In this document: positions 14,644 through 23,108 of the stretch, in pieces | Position numbering within the stretch: the first letter of the stretch is position 1 | How the letters are laid out: every line of letters starts with the position of its first letter | The notes under the pieces: generated by a model | What the model saw: the letters and a program-made list of their open reading frames with translations, nothing else | Told to the model about the DNA's origin: nothing | Database searches by the model: none | IMG/VR virus record: IMGVR_UViG_3300031772_000130 | Coordinates: 1 to 36,344 of that record | Direction: 5' to 3' (one strand) | Source: a virus | DNA: 36,344 nucleotides | Program-made: the position numbers and the translations under genes

Positions 14644-15128
14644 TGAGTATAAAAATTGACGTACAAGACATAGATCTAGGGTTCAAAAAAATAACAGAGC
14701 AACTCATGAAAATGGGCAAAAAAGAGCTAAAAATAGGTCTTTTTGGTGAAAGTGATATTGTAGAAGAGAATTTAGCCTCAATTGGAACAATAAACGAATT
14801 TGGAACGAAAAACATAAATCCAAAATTAGGCAATGTCATACCGTCAAGACCATTTACACGTATGGCGTTTGATAATAATGTATCAAGAATAGTTAAAAAG
14901 GCTAGCAACGACCTGTTATCTGTTTGCAATTTAAAAATATCATCAATTGAGGCTTTACGCCTAACCTCAATTTTTGTTGAAACGTTGATAAAAAAATCTA
15001 TTAAAACAGGCAAATGGCAGCCGAACGCCCCCAGTACAATAAGAAAAAAGCGGAGTTCACGCCCTTTAATTGATAACTCTGACATGATAAGAGGTGTAAA
15101 AACAAAATTGGACGGTAAAATATTATGA
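14643..15128 (+). CDS. Tail completion / neck protein (Mu G-like or gp10-like)
   Basis: A 161-residue protein. ATG 14643 overlaps the stop of the connector gene; TTG 14637 is the alternative. The region L-K-I-G-L-F-G-E...A-S-I-G-T-I-N-E-F-G-T-K and I-P-S-R-P-F-T-R is typical of phage virion-morphogenesis proteins of the gpG and HK97 gp10 kinds (the words N-E-F-G-T and I-P-x-R-P-F). The C-terminus has K-W-Q-P-N-A-P-S-T-I and P-L-I-D-N-S-D-M. It acts in joining head to tail. Confidence 0.8.
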   Translation: MSIKIDVQDIDLGFKKITEQLMKMGKKELKIGLFGESDIVEENLASIGTINEFGTKNINPKLGNVIPSRPFTRMAFDNNVSRIVKKASNDLLSVCNLKISSIEALRLTSIFVETLIKKSIKTGKWQPNAPSTIRKKRSSRPLIDNSDMIRGVKTKLDGKIL

Positions 15129-15460
15129 TTCTATTTCCAAAAACATACACCATTTATACCGCCAATTCTGGAAGCTTTGTTAATGGGCATTGGGTGAACG
15201 GCACACCCACAACGTCAACATTTATTGCAGATATTCAACCATTATCGGATAAAGAAATCAATTCTTTGAATATTGGACGTAAAGAATTAGGTAAAATAAA
15301 AATAAATACAGACAGCAATTTAACAATTCAAGATACGAATAAAACAGGGGATCTTATCGCTTTTAATGGTGTTAAATACGAAATTATTGCGCAATCTAAA
15401 TGGGAAGTGGGACTGATCCCACACAATGAATATGTTGCAGAATACCGGGAGGCAATATGA
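15125..15460 (+). CDS. Head closure / neck protein, 111 aa
   Basis: A small beta-rich protein with T-F-I-A-D-I-Q-P-L-S-D-K-E-I, G-R-K-E-L-G-K-I-K-I and G-D-L-I-A-F-N-G-V-K-Y-E-I-I-A. This matches neck and head-closure proteins that carry an I-Q-P motif followed by G-D-x-I-x-x-N-G-x-x-Y. It overlaps both neighbours by 4 bases, so translation of the neck genes is coupled. It probably seals the connector before tail attachment. Confidence 0.75.
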   Translation: MILFPKTYTIYTANSGSFVNGHWVNGTPTTSTFIADIQPLSDKEINSLNIGRKELGKIKINTDSNLTIQDTNKTGDLIAFNGVKYEIIAQSKWEVGLIPHNEYVAEYREAI

Positions 15461-16236
15461 CCGATGCGGAATCAGTTATAGCCGCCAAAGCAGCATTAAC
15501 ATTCTCGACTATAAAAGGGCTTAATCTAATTGAAAACCAAGTAAAATATAATCTAGTTTTGGGGCTTGCTGGTATTGAGGGAACAACTATTAGTTGGGTA
15601 TCTTCTGTATTAACAAGTTTAACTAATGCAGGGGTTGTAACACGATCATTATACGCAATAGGTAGTATTAGTGCTGTTTTAACGGCTACAATAACAAAAG
15701 GTATTGAAACAGATACAAAAGTATTTAATCTTACTATATATAGATTAGATGCTAATATTGATGACTTACAAACATCTATATATAATTGGATTAGCTATAC
15801 TCTAAACACATTGAAAGGCTTTAATGTCCCGGTTGTGTATGGATCAGAGGATTTCCCACAACCAAAAACACTTTATTTAGTGATCCATCAACCGTTTACA
15901 TCAATACCACAAGATAATTACGGCGCGCCCGACACAGAAGCAAACGGAATACGCAAACATTATGCCTTTTTTGAACATACAGTCAGTATTGAAGAGGTGA
16001 ACGGCAATGGTAAACTTCTTGTTACATTGCAAAAATCATTGGAGTGGGAAAGCGTTGGTTTGGTTTTGGCTACTAATAATATAGTTGTAAGGCGTTTTGA
16101 GGGGATCGTGCCAATACCTCAATTATTTGAAAATAAATGGCAATTGCGATCCGTTTGTGATTTCCATGTTGCAAATATCGAAATTGACGAAGACAATACA
16201 TCTTATATTGAGGATGTTGAATATACAAGAATCTAA
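15457..16236 (+). CDS. Neck/tail terminator protein with N-terminal Ig-like domain
   Basis: A 259-residue protein in two parts. Residues about 1-95 look like an atypical bacterial Ig-like domain: A-K-A-A-L-T-F, V-K-Y-N-L-V-L, T-T-I-S-W-V-S-S, G-V-V-T-R-S, L-T-A-T-I-T-K-G, T-K-V-F-N-L-T-I. Residues about 100-259 match the LIC_12616-type neck terminator: I-Y-N-W-I-S-Y, V-V-Y-G-S-E-D-F-P-Q-P, a H-Y-A-F-F-E-H-T-V-S strand, and an I-P-Q-L-F-E-N-K-W-Q-L-R end. The core closes the tail tube at the neck; the Ig-like part would project from the virion and could bind cell-surface glycans. Confidence 0.8.
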   Translation: MTDAESVIAAKAALTFSTIKGLNLIENQVKYNLVLGLAGIEGTTISWVSSVLTSLTNAGVVTRSLYAIGSISAVLTATITKGIETDTKVFNLTIYRLDANIDDLQTSIYNWISYTLNTLKGFNVPVVYGSEDFPQPKTLYLVIHQPFTSIPQDNYGAPDTEANGIRKHYAFFEHTVSIEEVNGNGKLLVTLQKSLEWESVGLVLATNNIVVRRFEGIVPIPQLFENKWQLRSVCDFHVANIEIDEDNTSYIEDVEYTRI

Positions 16237-16257
16237 TTCTAGGAGGATAAAAATAAA

Positions 16258-17592
16258 ATGAGTGAATTGAGTATAGAAAGAGTTGTAAACATTTCTATCA
16301 GTCGAAATACGGCGACAGTTACACGTGCTGCGTTTGGCACACCTGCAATTATAGCTATGTTTGCAACCTCAAAAACAAGCCCGGCATTTGATCGGTCTCG
16401 TGAATACGCCAATCTTACTGAGTTTAGTGATGAAGGTTGGGGTGCAACCGATCCTGTGTACAAAGCGGCACAGTTAATATTTGCACAAAACCCATCAGTA
16501 TCTAAGGTGATGGTGGGTAGAAAAGCTTCGACAGATGCCAATTGGGATGCTGCTTTAAATGCCATTGCTTTGGCAAGCCCTGATTGGTACTGTTTTTCAA
16601 TCATACCACATCATGTTTGTACTGTTACATTTTCCACCAATTTCATTACTGGAAACACAACGGTCTTTAATATTCGTGGGGTAGCCGTGCCAACTGTGCC
16701 TTATAATACTTCAAATGCACAAACATACACAGATATTAAGACAGCTATTGAGGCGGCTGTGACTGGTATTACAGCAACCGTTAATGCTACCAATAAAACA
16801 GTAGTATTAACATTCAGTGATCAGTTGGGGGCTTTCCCAGTTACTGCCGTAACCACCGCCGGATCAAGTCAGCCGACAAACACTATTGTATATGATCGAG
16901 ACGATCAATTCAAAGCCGTAGCGGCGTGGACAGAAACACAGAAAAAAATATTTTTTCTTAGCAGTGGAGACACTGAAATGTATAATTCAGGATCAACCGC
17001 TGACATAGCTTATTTTATGAAAAATACAAATTATGTCCGTACCGTTGATATTTTTCGAGCCTCATACCCTGATTACTTTGAAAGTGGTTGGATGGGTGAG
17101 TGTTTACCCTACGATCCCGGCTCCCAAACTTGGGCTTTTAAAAACATCGCTGGGGCGGCGGCTGATACGTTCACAAGTGGACAAGCCACAGCACTTGATA
17201 ACAAAAACTGTAATTACTATCCAACAATCGGCGGTGTAGCGAATACACAACGTGGCAGGGTTGCCGGAAATGAATGGATAGATGTTATTCGGGGAATGGA
17301 TTGGTTGGAAAGTGCACTAGAAGAGGATATTTTTGAAAAACTAATCAACCTTAGAAGAATACCATACACAGATAAAGGCATTGAAATAACAGTAACCATT
17401 ATGCGAAAAAGATTTGCTGATGCAGTTACAAAAGGGGTTATTAACGATGATTATGTTATCAATGTGCCAAAAGTAGCAGGCATTAGCACAGCAAACAAAG
17501 CAAACAGGCTTTTACCAGATATTACCTTTACAGCTTCACCCGCTGGGGCTATTCAAAATATCACAATTTTAGGTAATGTGAGCTACACTTAA
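16258..17592 (+). CDS. Tail sheath protein (DUF3383-type)
   Basis: A 444-residue protein establishing a contractile tail. N-terminal features: V-N-I-S-I-S-R-N-T-A-T-V-T-R-A-A-F-G-T-P and a V-Y-K-A-A-Q-L-I-F-A-Q-N-P-S region. An extra beta domain is inserted at about 118-212. The C-terminal sheath core has G-R-V-A-G-N-E-W-I-D-V-I-R-G-M-D-W-L and I-P-Y-T-D-K-G-I. It polymerises around the tube and contracts on infection. GGAGG precedes ATG 16258; the tube gene follows. Confidence 0.9.
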   Translation: MSELSIERVVNISISRNTATVTRAAFGTPAIIAMFATSKTSPAFDRSREYANLTEFSDEGWGATDPVYKAAQLIFAQNPSVSKVMVGRKASTDANWDAALNAIALASPDWYCFSIIPHHVCTVTFSTNFITGNTTVFNIRGVAVPTVPYNTSNAQTYTDIKTAIEAAVTGITATVNATNKTVVLTFSDQLGAFPVTAVTTAGSSQPTNTIVYDRDDQFKAVAAWTETQKKIFFLSSGDTEMYNSGSTADIAYFMKNTNYVRTVDIFRASYPDYFESGWMGECLPYDPGSQTWAFKNIAGAAADTFTSGQATALDNKNCNYYPTIGGVANTQRGRVAGNEWIDVIRGMDWLESALEEDIFEKLINLRRIPYTDKGIEITVTIMRKRFADAVTKGVINDDYVINVPKVAGISTANKANRLLPDITFTASPAGAIQNITILGNVSYT

Positions 17593-17613
17593 AAAATAGG
17601 AGGTTAAAAAAAT

Positions 17614-18033
17614 ATGACTTATGATCCAACAAAATATTTTATCATATTCGGAACTATGGAAATAGGCGGTTTAGGCGTTGACGCTATTCGTGTTGAACAA
17701 GCCGGAGACGGTTTTGTAAAAGAAGCTGCCGGATTAGATGGAAATGTACAAAGGACACTCGATCCACGTACTGATTTTAGTGTTGAGGTGGACATTCAAA
17801 AGACAAGCCCATACAATGATGCTTTATCAGGTTATCATTTAGCAGATAAGATTTCTGGTGCGGGCTATGAGCCTATTACAGTAAAGGACGTAAACGGAAC
17901 AACTTTACACTTTGCCGAACAAGCATGGATTGTGAAATTCCCTAACGATGACCGTACAAAAGAAGCCGGGATGTACACATGGAGAATTGAAACCGGGCGA
18001 GGTGCTCAATTCATAGGTGGATCGGCAATATAA
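17614..18033 (+). CDS. Tail tube protein (DUF3277-type)
   Basis: A 139-residue protein of the usual length for this family. Features: D-P-T-K-Y-F-I-I-F-G-T-M-E-I-G-G, then G-N-V-Q-R-T-L-D-P-R-T-D-F-S-V-E-V and F-A-E-Q-A-W-I-V-K-F-P-N, then the end M-Y-T-W-R-I-E-T-G. It forms the inner tube inside the sheath encoded just upstream. AGGAGG site; a strong hairpin terminator follows the stop. Confidence 0.9.
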   Translation: MTYDPTKYFIIFGTMEIGGLGVDAIRVEQAGDGFVKEAAGLDGNVQRTLDPRTDFSVEVDIQKTSPYNDALSGYHLADKISGAGYEPITVKDVNGTTLHFAEQAWIVKFPNDDRTKEAGMYTWRIETGRGAQFIGGSAI

Positions 18034-18041
18034 AAATAAAA

Positions 18042-18070
18042 GGCTAAATAAATACTATTTAGCCAATTTT
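18042..18070 (+). terminator. Hairpin terminator after the tail tube gene
   Basis: A perfect nine-pair stem GGCTAAATA / TATTTAGCC (18042-18050 and 18056-18064), loop AATAC, followed by AATTTTAATG. The T-tract is short, so it may partly read through, lowering expression of the chaperone and tape-measure genes relative to tube and sheath. Confidence 0.75.
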
Positions 18071-18095
18071 AATGTGTGTATAAAGGAAGAAAAAA

Positions 18096-18548
18096 ATGAA
18101 AAACATAAAAATTATCATCGAAGGGCAAGAATTCAACATATTCCCTTTTAAAACTCTTGACGCTTCGGATATCGAAAGACGCTTAATGACTGTGCTTTTC
18201 CCTGTTTTAAGCGATTTTCTTGCTGATATTGATGTTTCAAATGGGAAAATCGATAAGAGTAAAATTGACCTTGATTTTTCAAAAATGGCAAATGGGTTTA
18301 GGCTTGGACTGGGTAGTCTTGATAAACAAACATATATCAATCTTATTGTTGATTGTCTTGCAAATACACAAACAAAAAATAATAAAGGGGTTTTGACCTT
18401 TCTCAATAGTGAAGCCAATATAAATGAGTGTGTTAAAAGTACCATGATCGTATATAGACTCATTTTTGAGGTGATGAAAGCTAACAGCCTTGCTTTTTTC
18501 GAGTTGTTGGATGGCAAAAAAACGGTCAAAACCGATTCTATCGAATAG
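18096..18548 (+). CDS. Tail assembly chaperone, zero-frame product
   Basis: A 150-residue soluble protein between the tail tube and tape-measure genes, the standard place for the lambda G-type chaperone. It has an N-terminal beta part (I-K-I-I-I-E-G-Q-E-F-N-I-F-P-F-K-T-L) and a helical rest. Near its end it contains an in-frame T-TTT-TTC heptamer at 18494-18500, where -1 slippage would fuse it to the following frame. It coats the tape-measure protein during tail assembly and is not in the finished virion. Assignment rests on position and the frameshift layout. Confidence 0.8.
   Translation: MKNIKIIIEGQEFNIFPFKTLDASDIERRLMTVLFPVLSDFLADIDVSNGKIDKSKIDLDFSKMANGFRLGLGSLDKQTYINLIVDCLANTQTKNNKGVLTFLNSEANINECVKSTMIVYRLIFEVMKANSLAFFELLDGKKTVKTDSIE
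18494..18500 (+). promoter_or_regulatory. -1 programmed frameshift site
   Basis: The heptamer T-TTT-TTC sits in the zero frame as GCT-TTT-TTC, fitting the X-XXY-YYZ rule; both tRNAs can re-pair after sliding back one base. The -1 frame is open from 18485 to 18784. A second possible site is the run of seven A at 18516-18522, but its heptamer (C-AAA-AAA) is less canonical. Slippage here gives a fusion of about 229 residues. Confidence 0.75.
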
Positions 18549-18784
18549 CAGAGTCAAAGCAAGCCATCCTGCTTGATGAGATAGGAAAAGTGGGCGACTT
18601 ATCCCAAGATGTAATGAATGACTATTGGATATATGGCATGATAGCAGAGGGAAAAATGAGATACACAGATATTATAGAAATGACATATCCAGAACTTCAA
18701 AAGGTGTATGCTATTATGTCGATGCACAAAGATTATGAATGTGTCATTTCAACATATCAAACCGAAAAAATGAATAAGCAATAA
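18500..18784 (+). CDS. Tail assembly chaperone, -1 frame extension (T-like)
   Basis: This frame is reached by -1 slippage from the preceding gene and adds about 94 residues. It contains A-E-S-K-Q-A-I-L-L-D-E-I, D-Y-W-I-Y-G-M-I-A-E-G, and a helical end M-T-Y-P-E-L-Q-K-V-Y-A-I-M. Independent translation from the GTG at 18590 lacks a ribosome-binding site and would lose coding sequence that clearly extends upstream. As with lambda GT, the fusion part would bind tube and tape-measure proteins. Confidence 0.75.
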   Translation, partial: RVVGWQKNGQNRFYRIAESKQAILLDEIGKVGDLSQDVMNDYWIYGMIAEGKMRYTDIIEMTYPELQKVYAIMSMHKDYECVISTYQTEKMNKQ

Positions 18785-18799
18785 AGGAGGTACACCAAT

Positions 18800-20362
18800 A
18801 TGACAGTAAGAGAATTGATTATAGGGATTAAGTATAACACTGATGAGAAGTCCATTGACAAGGCCAACAGTAAACTCGCCAATTTCAAAAAGGGAATGAT
18901 CGGACTTGCCGCTGGTATAGTGACTGGACTTGCTGCTATTGGTGGAGCTGCCTTAAACAGCGCCGGGCAAATGGAAATGTTGAAATCTGATTTCACGACC
19001 ATGTTACAAGGAAATCAGGAAGCCGCTGATAAATTAGTTGAAACTATCCAAAAAATTGGAGCCAAGACACCTTTTGAAACTATGGATCTTGCAAAAAATA
19101 TTAAAACAATGATGGCTTTTAATATTTCATCAGAGGACGCGATAAAAAATATTCAAATGCTTGGTGATATTGCACAGGGCGACGCACAAAAATTAGAAAG
19201 TTTGACTTTGGCTTTTTCCCAAATGTCAAGTGCTGGAAAATTAAGCGGACAAGACTTAATGCAAATGATCAATGCAGGCTTTAATCCACTTAATCAAATG
19301 GCCGGCGGTAGTGTTGAAAAATATAAAGCATTAAGAAAGGAAATGGAAAAAGGGAACATTACTTTTGACATGGTAGCAAAAGCCATGCAAGACGCTACTA
19401 GCGCAGGTGGTCAATTTTTTGGATCAATGGATCGTGCTAGTAAAACTTTTTTCGGCGTATTGTCGACATTCAAAGACAATGTTACTAATATGCTGACAAC
19501 CGTCGGAACGGCTTTAATACCTATTATTGTGCAGGGTATGGACAAAGTGACAACTTTTCTTGATCAATTAATGCCTTTGATTCAAGGCTTGATTACCCAA
19601 CTAGCTCCTGTTTTTAACATGATGTTAGATTTAATTACCCAACTTTTACCTCAAATAATACCGATTATTATGCCTATCTTAACGGCTATTCTCGGGTTTT
19701 TACCGCCAATAATGAAAATTGTCATGCTTCTACTTCCATTATTGATGGCACTTATTACGCCGCTTTTACCACTTATACAAGATTTAGCAGGGATAATAAC
19801 GGAAATATTATATATATTAGTACCTATTGTTGATTTATTAGTAACTATTCTAGTGCCCATTATAAAAATGATCATAACGCCTATTATTATGGTTTTGCAG
19901 CCCGCATTAAAATTCATTTTATGGCTATTAACATTGATGCGCCCAATATTAGAATTTTTTTTAAAAATTTTTACGGCGGTGGCAAAAATATTAGGTGATA
20001 TATCTAATCTTATCAATGACAAGATTATGGGGGCGTTTCAAAATGTTTTAAAAGTTATTGAAGATGGTTTTTATGGTTTCATTAACTGGCTTATAGACTC
20101 TATCAACTGGATTTTAACGGCACTAAATAAAATAACGAAAATAAACATACCACTAATTGAAAAAACAACCAAAACAACAAGCTTAAACGCACAAAAAGAC
20201 GCCCTAGCAGCACAACAAAAAGCAGCGGATAATATGAATAGAATCATCAATAATAATATGGATATTAAAGTAAATGGTGAGAATGGTCATAAAATAGGCA
20301 AAGATATTGCTAGTGCTTTTCAGTTTGAACTTCAAAAGATTATTATCAATACGAGGTTTTAA
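18800..20362 (+). CDS. Tape measure protein
   Basis: A 520-residue protein. The N-terminal part (residues 1-230) matches phage tape-measure N-domains: I-K-Y-N-T-D-E-K-S-I-D-K-A-N, a Gly/Ala segment, then T-P-F-E-T-M-D-L-A-K and L-S-G-Q-D-L-M-Q-M-I-N-A-G-F-N-P-L. Residues about 235-410 form a long hydrophobic stretch punctuated by prolines (L-L-P-Q-I-I-P-I-I-M-P-I-L). The end is polar. It sets tail length and enters the envelope on injection. At 520 residues it is short, predicting a short contractile tail. AAAGGAGG site. Confidence 0.9.
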   Translation: MTVRELIIGIKYNTDEKSIDKANSKLANFKKGMIGLAAGIVTGLAAIGGAALNSAGQMEMLKSDFTTMLQGNQEAADKLVETIQKIGAKTPFETMDLAKNIKTMMAFNISSEDAIKNIQMLGDIAQGDAQKLESLTLAFSQMSSAGKLSGQDLMQMINAGFNPLNQMAGGSVEKYKALRKEMEKGNITFDMVAKAMQDATSAGGQFFGSMDRASKTFFGVLSTFKDNVTNMLTTVGTALIPIIVQGMDKVTTFLDQLMPLIQGLITQLAPVFNMMLDLITQLLPQIIPIIMPILTAILGFLPPIMKIVMLLLPLLMALITPLLPLIQDLAGIITEILYILVPIVDLLVTILVPIIKMIITPIIMVLQPALKFILWLLTLMRPILEFFLKIFTAVAKILGDISNLINDKIMGAFQNVLKVIEDGFYGFINWLIDSINWILTALNKITKINIPLIEKTTKTTSLNAQKDALAAQQKAADNMNRIINNNMDIKVNGENGHKIGKDIASAFQFELQKIIINTRF

Positions 20363-20890
20363 ATGGCAGTAATACCAACTGTTTTATTTTTCAAACGTCC
20401 CAATAGATACGGGATTGAAGGTCAAAACCACTTCTTATTTTTTGATCTTAATATTGGGGAGCGTCATAGTAGATCGGCAAAAGCAACTATGTATAATGTA
20501 GAAGATGGCAGTATTATTGCAGATCATATCCAAAACGAATTAGAATCCGGTAGCTTAACAGGTTATATCACAAATTACAGCCTATCCCAACCAAACGGCA
20601 TTATCACAAATAGAGCCCAAGATGCCTTTGATACATTAGAGCAATTATGGAAGGATCGGCAGCCTGTAACCTTATACACACTATTAAAAAAATATGAAAA
20701 TGTAGTGTTGTCATTTAATTTTGACAAAAACAATTCAAAAGAAGACTTGACAATTGACATAGCATTCCAAAAAATAAATATTGTTAAATTACAGGAAATA
20801 TCAGCCGTTGGGTATATAAAAATCAAAACAAACAATACAAATAGTAAGGAAACCAACCCCTTAGTCAATATTGGAAGGATTAGCCCATGA
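20363..20890 (+). CDS. Baseplate protein, Dit-like, 175 aa
   Basis: It starts directly at the tape-measure stop (TAAATG). A beta-rich protein: I-P-T-V-L-F-F-K-R-P-N-R-Y-G-I-E-G-Q-N, L-T-G-Y-I-T-N-Y-S-L-S-Q, and R-A-Q-D-A-F-D-T-L-E-Q-L-W, ending in a polar tail. Position after the tape measure and the early beta pattern suggest a Dit-like or hub-adaptor protein at the tube tip. Assignment is mainly from context. Confidence 0.6.
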   Translation: MAVIPTVLFFKRPNRYGIEGQNHFLFFDLNIGERHSRSAKATMYNVEDGSIIADHIQNELESGSLTGYITNYSLSQPNGIITNRAQDAFDTLEQLWKDRQPVTLYTLLKKYENVVLSFNFDKNNSKEDLTIDIAFQKINIVKLQEISAVGYIKIKTNNTNSKETNPLVNIGRISP

Positions 20891-21246
20891 TACAAATCTC
20901 AACATATCAAACCGCTAGCAGTCATTATACCTTTTCAATAATTTTGGAGCAAAAAGTATTCGATTTAACTTTTTTTTGGAATGAACGAAGTCAAAACTGG
21001 TATTTTAGTATAGAGAATAAAGAAGATTCGACAAAATTAACAAATAGAAAACTTGTTGAGAATTGGGCGCTATTACGTAACCATAAAGCACTTTTTAGAA
21101 GCCTGGAAGGTGATTTTATCCTATTACGATTATCAAATAGTTCAAGTGAAGTAGAGTTATCATATGATAATTTTGGATCATCTTTCATCTTATACTTTTT
21201 GTCAAGTGCTGAGTTAGCTTCTTGGGAGGTTGCAAATGGCTTTTAA
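20887..21246 (+). CDS. Baseplate plug-like protein, 119 aa
   Basis: A small beta-sandwich-like sequence with the repeating style F-D-L-T-F-F-W-N-E-R-S-Q-N-W-Y-F-S-I and later F-I-L-L-R-L. The words L-x-F-x-W-N-x-R-x-x-x-W are typical of the small protein that follows the tape measure in simple contractile tails and plugs the baseplate. Overlaps of 4 and 11 bases with its neighbours indicate coupling. Confidence 0.65.
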   Translation: MIQISTYQTASSHYTFSIILEQKVFDLTFFWNERSQNWYFSIENKEDSTKLTNRKLVENWALLRNHKALFRSLEGDFILLRLSNSSSEVELSYDNFGSSFILYFLSSAELASWEVANGF

Positions 21247-22066
21247 ACATAGTGTTAAATTAGAGATTGGAGAGTCTGGAAAAGGTTTGCTGATAAGTGA
21301 TCTTAATTTTTCATTTAATGTTATTCGAGGCATTGGATCGGAAGCAAATAAAGCTTCTTTTATTGTTTTTAATGCGAAAGAGGACACCCAAAATAATATC
21401 ATGAAAAAAGGCAACTACTTAATTTTTTCAGCCGGGTATGAAGATGAAAACAACATTGCAGTTGTTTTTAGTGGACAAATTATCAAAGCCACCACATCAA
21501 AAGACGGTAACGGTAGCCAGACAACCATTGAAGCAGAAAATTACGCCGGAAATAAAGAAGCATTTGCCTATACAACATTAAGTTTAGGTTATAAGGAAGA
21601 TTCTCTACTAACTAATGTCATTAACGATCTTGCAAACCATTTAAACATACCTGTTACAGGTCTCCAAAACACAAGCATAGTCTTAGAGAATGGGTTAAAC
21701 CATACGGGCACGGTATCAGGATTGATAAGAAAAATAAAGAATGTTCTTAAATCCAATGGTTGTGATTTATTTTTTGACAACTCGGAAATGATTGTTTACA
21801 ATGTTTCTAGTACATCCAATTTTGAGGTTGTCCGTTTAACTTATGCGAGCGGATTATTAAAGGTTGAAAAGAAAATTGATGAAGAAGATGGTCTCTATAA
21901 AGGGCAAATAGAAGCTTTATGCCTTTTGAACCCAAAAATTAGACCTCGAAGCACTATAAATATAGATGGGGGTGTTGTAAAAGGCACTTATATTGTAGAA
22001 AAAGTAGAGTTTTCCGGTGATAATTTTGGAGGATCATTTCTTTGTAAAATCGAGGCATTAGAATGA
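21236..22066 (+). CDS. Baseplate hub protein (gp27-like)
   Basis: A 276-residue protein. ATG 21236 follows GGGAGG by 6 bases; TTG 21230 is too close to that site. Beta-rich with F-K-H-S-V-K-L-E-I-G, N-Y-L-I-F-S-A-G-Y-E-D-E...V-F-S-G-Q-I-I-K-A, T-T-I-E-A-E-N-Y-A-G, and the end Y-I-V-E-K-V-E-F-S-G-D-N-F-G-G-S-F-L-C-K-I-E-A. This is the usual pattern of simple-myovirus hubs that join the tube to the spike, which is encoded next. Confidence 0.75.
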   Translation: MAFKHSVKLEIGESGKGLLISDLNFSFNVIRGIGSEANKASFIVFNAKEDTQNNIMKKGNYLIFSAGYEDENNIAVVFSGQIIKATTSKDGNGSQTTIEAENYAGNKEAFAYTTLSLGYKEDSLLTNVINDLANHLNIPVTGLQNTSIVLENGLNHTGTVSGLIRKIKNVLKSNGCDLFFDNSEMIVYNVSSTSNFEVVRLTYASGLLKVEKKIDEEDGLYKGQIEALCLLNPKIRPRSTINIDGGVVKGTYIVEKVEFSGDNFGGSFLCKIEALE

Positions 22067-22749
22067 AAAAAGACCCGTACCAAATTATGATAGAGTTCTT
22101 AGACGCTTATTTGCAAGATGTGCATACCTCTATACCGGGCGAGATCATTTCTTATGATGCTGCTTTGCGGAAAGCTACTGTAAAACCTCTGGTAAAAATG
22201 AAACACTGGGATGGTTCGGACGCCGAACATCAAAATATAACAAATGTGCCTGTAATTTTCCCTAGTTGTGGGAATTTTGCGTTGCTTTTCCCATTGCAAC
22301 AAGGCGATTCTTTATTATTATGCTTCTCCGAAAATGGAATCGGGAAATATTTAAAATCTGGTACATTAAGTAATGCTGACACCCTTAACAGGTTTTCTCT
22401 TAATGATTGTGTTGCTTTACCTGGGCTTCATTCATTTGCCAAAGTTTCAAAACCGAGTAATTATATCGAATACACCGATCAAGGTGCTTTGGATATTGTT
22501 ACAAGTAAGGGCAGTGTAAAAATTGATGCTGCCGGTAATGTGGTAATGAACGATGGCACAGAGGCATTTATAAAAGGCACTTTTTTTATTTCGGCTTTGC
22601 AGCCAGTTATTGCACAGTTAGCAAGTCTTATAACCGCCCCAGCATCCACACCTTTAACAAGGGGTGATTTGACAGGGGTACAAAGCGCGGCTACGACACT
22701 TCTAACACTTTTAGAGCAATGTAAAAGCACAAGGATAAAAGGCTTATGA
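22063..22749 (+). CDS. Baseplate spike protein (Gp138 N-terminal-like)
   Basis: A 228-residue protein. Residues about 22-110 form an OB-fold-like domain: P-G-E-I-I-S-Y-D-A-A-L-R-K-A-T-V-K-P, V-P-V-I-F-P, F-P-L-Q-Q-G-D-S-L-L-L-C-F-S-E. Then N-D-C-V-A-L-P-G and a short beta-helical stretch (S-K-G-S-V-K-I-D-A-A-G-N-V-V). This is the membrane-piercing central spike. It overlaps the hub gene and the wedge gene by 4 bases each. Confidence 0.8.
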   Translation: MKKDPYQIMIEFLDAYLQDVHTSIPGEIISYDAALRKATVKPLVKMKHWDGSDAEHQNITNVPVIFPSCGNFALLFPLQQGDSLLLCFSENGIGKYLKSGTLSNADTLNRFSLNDCVALPGLHSFAKVSKPSNYIEYTDQGALDIVTSKGSVKIDAAGNVVMNDGTEAFIKGTFFISALQPVIAQLASLITAPASTPLTRGDLTGVQSAATTLLTLLEQCKSTRIKGL

Positions 22750-23108
22750 AAGATATATATATTGACCCAAGCACTAATGATATTGTTATCAATAACTATG
22801 ATATTAGACTTACACAATCTATCCAAGAGTATATAGCACAAAAAACAGATATTGTATTAAGTACTTTTCGAGGTGAGTGGTGGTTAAATGAAGATCTCGG
22901 AATACCTTATTTTCAAGAGATATTTATAAAGAACCCAAACATACCACAAATTGACAGCATATACAAAGCTGAAATAATGGGTATTACTGGTGTTCAAACA
23001 ATTGTTAATTATAAAAATGAATATAATCCACAAACAAGAGAATCCTTAATTACTTTTACAGAGATTCTTGACACTGGGGAAAAAATAGAGGTGCAAAAAT
23101 ATGTCTAA
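22746..23108 (+). CDS. Baseplate wedge protein, gp25/DUF2634-like
   Basis: A 120-residue protein, typical for the family. It shows D-I-R-L-T-Q-S-I-Q-E-Y-I-A-Q-K, then L-S-T-F-R-G-E-W-W-L-N-E-D-L-G-I-P-Y-F, then I-M-G-I-T-G-V-Q-T-I. The F-x-G-E-W-x-x-x-x-x-x-G-I-P-Y word is characteristic of gp25-like wedge proteins that start sheath polymerisation. It overlaps the baseplate J gene by 8 bases. Confidence 0.85.
   Translation: MKDIYIDPSTNDIVINNYDIRLTQSIQEYIAQKTDIVLSTFRGEWWLNEDLGIPYFQEIFIKNPNIPQIDSIYKAEIMGITGVQTIVNYKNEYNPQTRESLITFTEILDTGEKIEVQKYV

Noticed and set aside
14609-15085. Long minus-strand open frame opposite the neck gene, and similar ones elsewhere
   Set aside because: These lie opposite well-supported plus-strand phage genes, lack ribosome-binding sites and show no family features.
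18590-18784. Independent 64-residue gene starting at GTG 18590
   Set aside because: No ribosome-binding site, and coding-like sequence continues upstream in the same frame into the overlap with the chaperone gene; frameshifting explains it better.
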